DNA from: Clostridioides difficile_D
GTDB taxonomy: Bacteria; Bacillota; Clostridia; Peptostreptococcales; Peptostreptococcaceae
Length of the DNA stretch: 64,000 nucleotides
Assembly: GCA_945861085.1 (NCBI GenBank)
Contig: OX244046.1
Coordinates: 1,736,001-1,800,000, forward strand
Direction of reading: 5' to 3'
Shown: positions 62,283 to 64,000 of the stretch, in pieces
Numbering within the stretch: position 1 is the stretch's first letter
Layout of the letters: each line of letters begins with the position of its first letter
The notes under the pieces: model-generated
The model's database searches: none
The model's input: the letters and a program-made list of their open reading frames with translations, nothing else
What the model was told of the DNA's origin: nothing
Position numbers and translations under genes: made by a program

Positions 62283-63371
62283 ATGGGAGATTTTAGCACA
62301 TATTCTAAAGATGATGTTATTTTTTTATTAAAAGATATATCAAATTTAATTGAGGAAGAAGGAAATAAAGAGAGAGAATTAAAAATACAAAATGGCAGAC
62401 ATTATTCAGAAATGATACCAATAGAGTATGAAGTTAGTGAAGATTATCTGAATTTATATCATGACAAACTGAGAGAAAATAAAGATAAGCTTGCATTTTC
62501 TATTGGAGTTATGTGTGAAAAAATAATTAAAAAAAATGGTAATGATGTAGTGTTAGTTTCACTTGCTAGAGCAGGAACACCTATTGGTATTTTGGCAAAA
62601 AGATACTTAAGAAATAAGTATAATGTAAATTTACCTCACTATACAATCTCTATAATAAGAGATAAAGGAATAGATATGAATGCAATTGAATATATAGTAA
62701 AGAATCATCCAAGTTCAAAAATTCAATTTTTAGATGGGTGGACTGGCAAGGGAACTATATCAAAAGAACTTGAAAAAGCATGTGATGAGCTTAATGTTAA
62801 ATTTAAAAAACATTTTGACTCAACTCTTGCTGTATTAGCTGACCCTGCTGGATATTCAGGACTTTATGGAATTAGAGAAGACTTCTTGATACCAAGTGCA
62901 TGTTTAAACTCAACTGTTTCTGGATTAGTAAGTAGAACTGTATTAAGAGAAGATTTAATTGGTAAAGATGACTTCCATGGAGCTAAGTTCTATAGACATT
63001 TAAAAGATAAAGATGAATCTATAAATTATATAGAAACTATAGAAGAATGTTTTAAAAATCAATTTAAGAATATATCTGATGAAGTCGAAAAATGGGAAAG
63101 TGATATTATAACAAGAGATGGATATTTTGATGTTTTAAATATAAAGGAAAAGTACAGTATAACAGACATTAACTTTATCAAACCAGGTGTTGGGGAAACA
63201 ACAAGAGTTTTACTTAGAAGAGTTCCATATAAGATTCTTGTTAAAGATTTGAATGACAAATCTTTAGAGCATATATTCGTATTAGCTAAAGAAAAAAATG
63301 TTGAGGTTGAACAAATGGATTTAAAAGCCTATAAATGTTGTGGAATAATAAAAAATATGAAAGATGTTTAG
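62283..63371 (+). CDS. StiP-like protein (PRTase-like plus PELOTA RNA-binding domains)
   Basis: 362 residues from ATG 62283; an upstream TTG is too near GGAG. The N-terminal PRTase-like part (about 60-230) has VLVSLARAGTPIGILAKRYL and FLDGWTGKGTISKEL, the PRPP-loop-like element. The C-terminal tail (about 290-362) ends ETTRVLLRRVPYKILVKDL and CCGIIKNM, as in the PELOTA-like RNA-binding domain. The family is also annotated as cysteine protease StiP. It belongs to the Ter nucleoside-like pathway; the exact reaction is unknown. Confidence 0.82.
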   Translation: MGDFSTYSKDDVIFLLKDISNLIEEEGNKERELKIQNGRHYSEMIPIEYEVSEDYLNLYHDKLRENKDKLAFSIGVMCEKIIKKNGNDVVLVSLARAGTPIGILAKRYLRNKYNVNLPHYTISIIRDKGIDMNAIEYIVKNHPSSKIQFLDGWTGKGTISKELEKACDELNVKFKKHFDSTLAVLADPAGYSGLYGIREDFLIPSACLNSTVSGLVSRTVLREDLIGKDDFHGAKFYRHLKDKDESINYIETIEECFKNQFKNISDEVEKWESDIITRDGYFDVLNIKEKYSITDINFIKPGVGETTRVLLRRVPYKILVKDLNDKSLEHIFVLAKEKNVEVEQMDLKAYKCCGIIKNMKDV

Positions 63372-63398
63372 AAAATATATTAGACAGGAGAAGACTGA

Positions 63399-64000
63399 AT
63401 GATTGTTTTTTCAGATTTAGACAGGAGTATTATCTACTCTGATAAATTTTTAGATACTGATAAGGAATATACTAATATAGAAATTTATAGAGAAAAAGAA
63501 ATATCTTATATATCTTTAGATACTATAAATTTAATAAAGCAAATACAATATTATGGTATGTTTATACCAACAACTACTAGAACAGTAGAGCAATTTAAGC
63601 GTATAGAATTTAATAAATATGGAATTTACTTTCCTTGGAGTATAACTTCAAATGGAGGAATTATACTTAAAGATAATGAAATATTGAAATCATGGAGTGA
63701 AAAAATAGATAAATTAAAATCTGACTATGAACCAATTGAAAGTATGATTGATAACTTTAGAGATTATTTGAATATAGATGGAATAACTAATTTTAAAGTT
63801 GCAGAAGATACATTTTTTTATATAGTTGTTGATTTCTTAAAATTTAATTTGGACTCAATCAAAGAGTACATAAATATATTGGAGTCAAAAAATTGGAGGT
63901 TCTATGTGAGTGGCAGAAAAATCTATTTTATACCAAAAGAAATTTCAAAAGAAAATGCTATAAAATACTTGACCGAAGAATTAGGAATAGAATCTTTTTA
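63399..64000 (+). CDS. HAD-superfamily hydrolase, cut by the right window edge
   Basis: Open to the window end after 200 codons. It begins MIVFSDLDRSII: motif I DxD with both Asp residues, DLD (6-8). TTTRTVEQF (about 58-66) is motif II (the Thr) and WSITSNGGII (about 83-92) is the Cof/SPP-type cap region. It resembles sucrose-phosphatase-like or Cof-type phosphatases. In Ter modules a HAD phosphatase is thought to remove phosphate from the nucleotide-like product. It follows the StiP-like gene by 27 bp with GACAGGAG as ribosome site. Confidence 0.88.
   Translation, partial: MIVFSDLDRSIIYSDKFLDTDKEYTNIEIYREKEISYISLDTINLIKQIQYYGMFIPTTTRTVEQFKRIEFNKYGIYFPWSITSNGGIILKDNEILKSWSEKIDKLKSDYEPIESMIDNFRDYLNIDGITNFKVAEDTFFYIVVDFLKFNLDSIKEYINILESKNWRFYVSGRKIYFIPKEISKENAIKYLTEELGIESF

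Noticed and set aside
1..64000. CRISPR arrays, tRNA or rRNA genes, transposases, prophage genes
   Set aside because: No evenly spaced repeats, cloverleaf sequences, rRNA-like conserved stretches or transposase/integrase motifs were seen.

Overview
The window is low-GC Firmicute chromosome and fits Clostridioides difficile. Codon use is very AT-rich (AGA for Arg, ATA for Ile), ribosome binding sites are strong AGGAGG types, and the gene set is one I recall from that species: a CotA-type spore coat protein, an exported superoxide dismutase, an NADH:O2 flavodiiron fusion (FdpF), a membrane EAL/GGDEF protein behind inverted repeats, and a Ter operon. Species assignment rests on recognising proteins, not on a search. 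No rRNA, tRNA, CRISPR, transposase or phage gene was found.

Layout. (1) 1-1000: a cut-off alpha/beta hydrolase and a small HTH protein, both on the minus strand; the hydrolase has foreign-looking codon use. (2) 1446-8132: a sugar operon with ROK regulator, BadF-type sugar kinase, TIM-barrel glycosidase-like protein, and a ribose-type ABC importer (ATPase, permease, binding lipoprotein). (3) 8503-14086: a YitT membrane protein, then kdpFABC preceded by two tiny membrane ORFs (one is KdpF) and an unusual leader with interleaved inverted repeats. (4) 14323-16197: cysK-cysE, with two matching operator-like dyads on the promoter, and a ferredoxin. (5) 16251-19164: methionine aminopeptidase, a leaderless lethal-factor-like metallopeptidase, and a GIY-YIG protein. 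(6) 19262-21714: TPP riboswitch with thiD-thiM-thiE, a thiamine salvage set. (7) 21853-31641: an orphan PTS IIB behind another interleaved-repeat leader; a drug-type ABC exporter with GyrI-like sensor; a YtrA-type GntR/ABC operon with a duplicated permease plus exported-protein module; an amidohydrolase. (8) 31793-46995: cotA, a NatA plus NatB-CPBP fusion exporter, the EAL/GGDEF protein behind a predicted invertible promoter segment, a second GntR/ABC operon, MFS, MscS, PepSY lipoprotein, FdpF and DedA. (9) 47165-64000: YdjM-like protein, exported SOD, an asparagine synthetase lacking its glutaminase cysteine, and a Ter stress/biosynthetic operon. The Ter operon holds three TerD paralogues, a Ca-type P-ATPase, YceG-like, TelA, HpcH-like lyase, PRTase-TRSP, StiP-like and HAD proteins, and is divergent from a YceG-like/HtrA-like protease fusion. 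It runs off the right edge.

Themes. Membrane and envelope stress and transport dominate: four ABC exporter sets, Kdp, MscS, MFS, DedA and Ter. Oxidative defence (FdpF, SOD) lies beside the Ter region. Strongest leads: the 24-bp perfect inverted repeats before the c-di-GMP phosphodiesterase (phase switch); the Ter operon with its divergent protease fusion; a three-copy intergenic repeat with 'tgtctcaaaat' ends; and two leaders (kdp and IIB) whose long inverted repeats interleave so that only one stem can form at a time.
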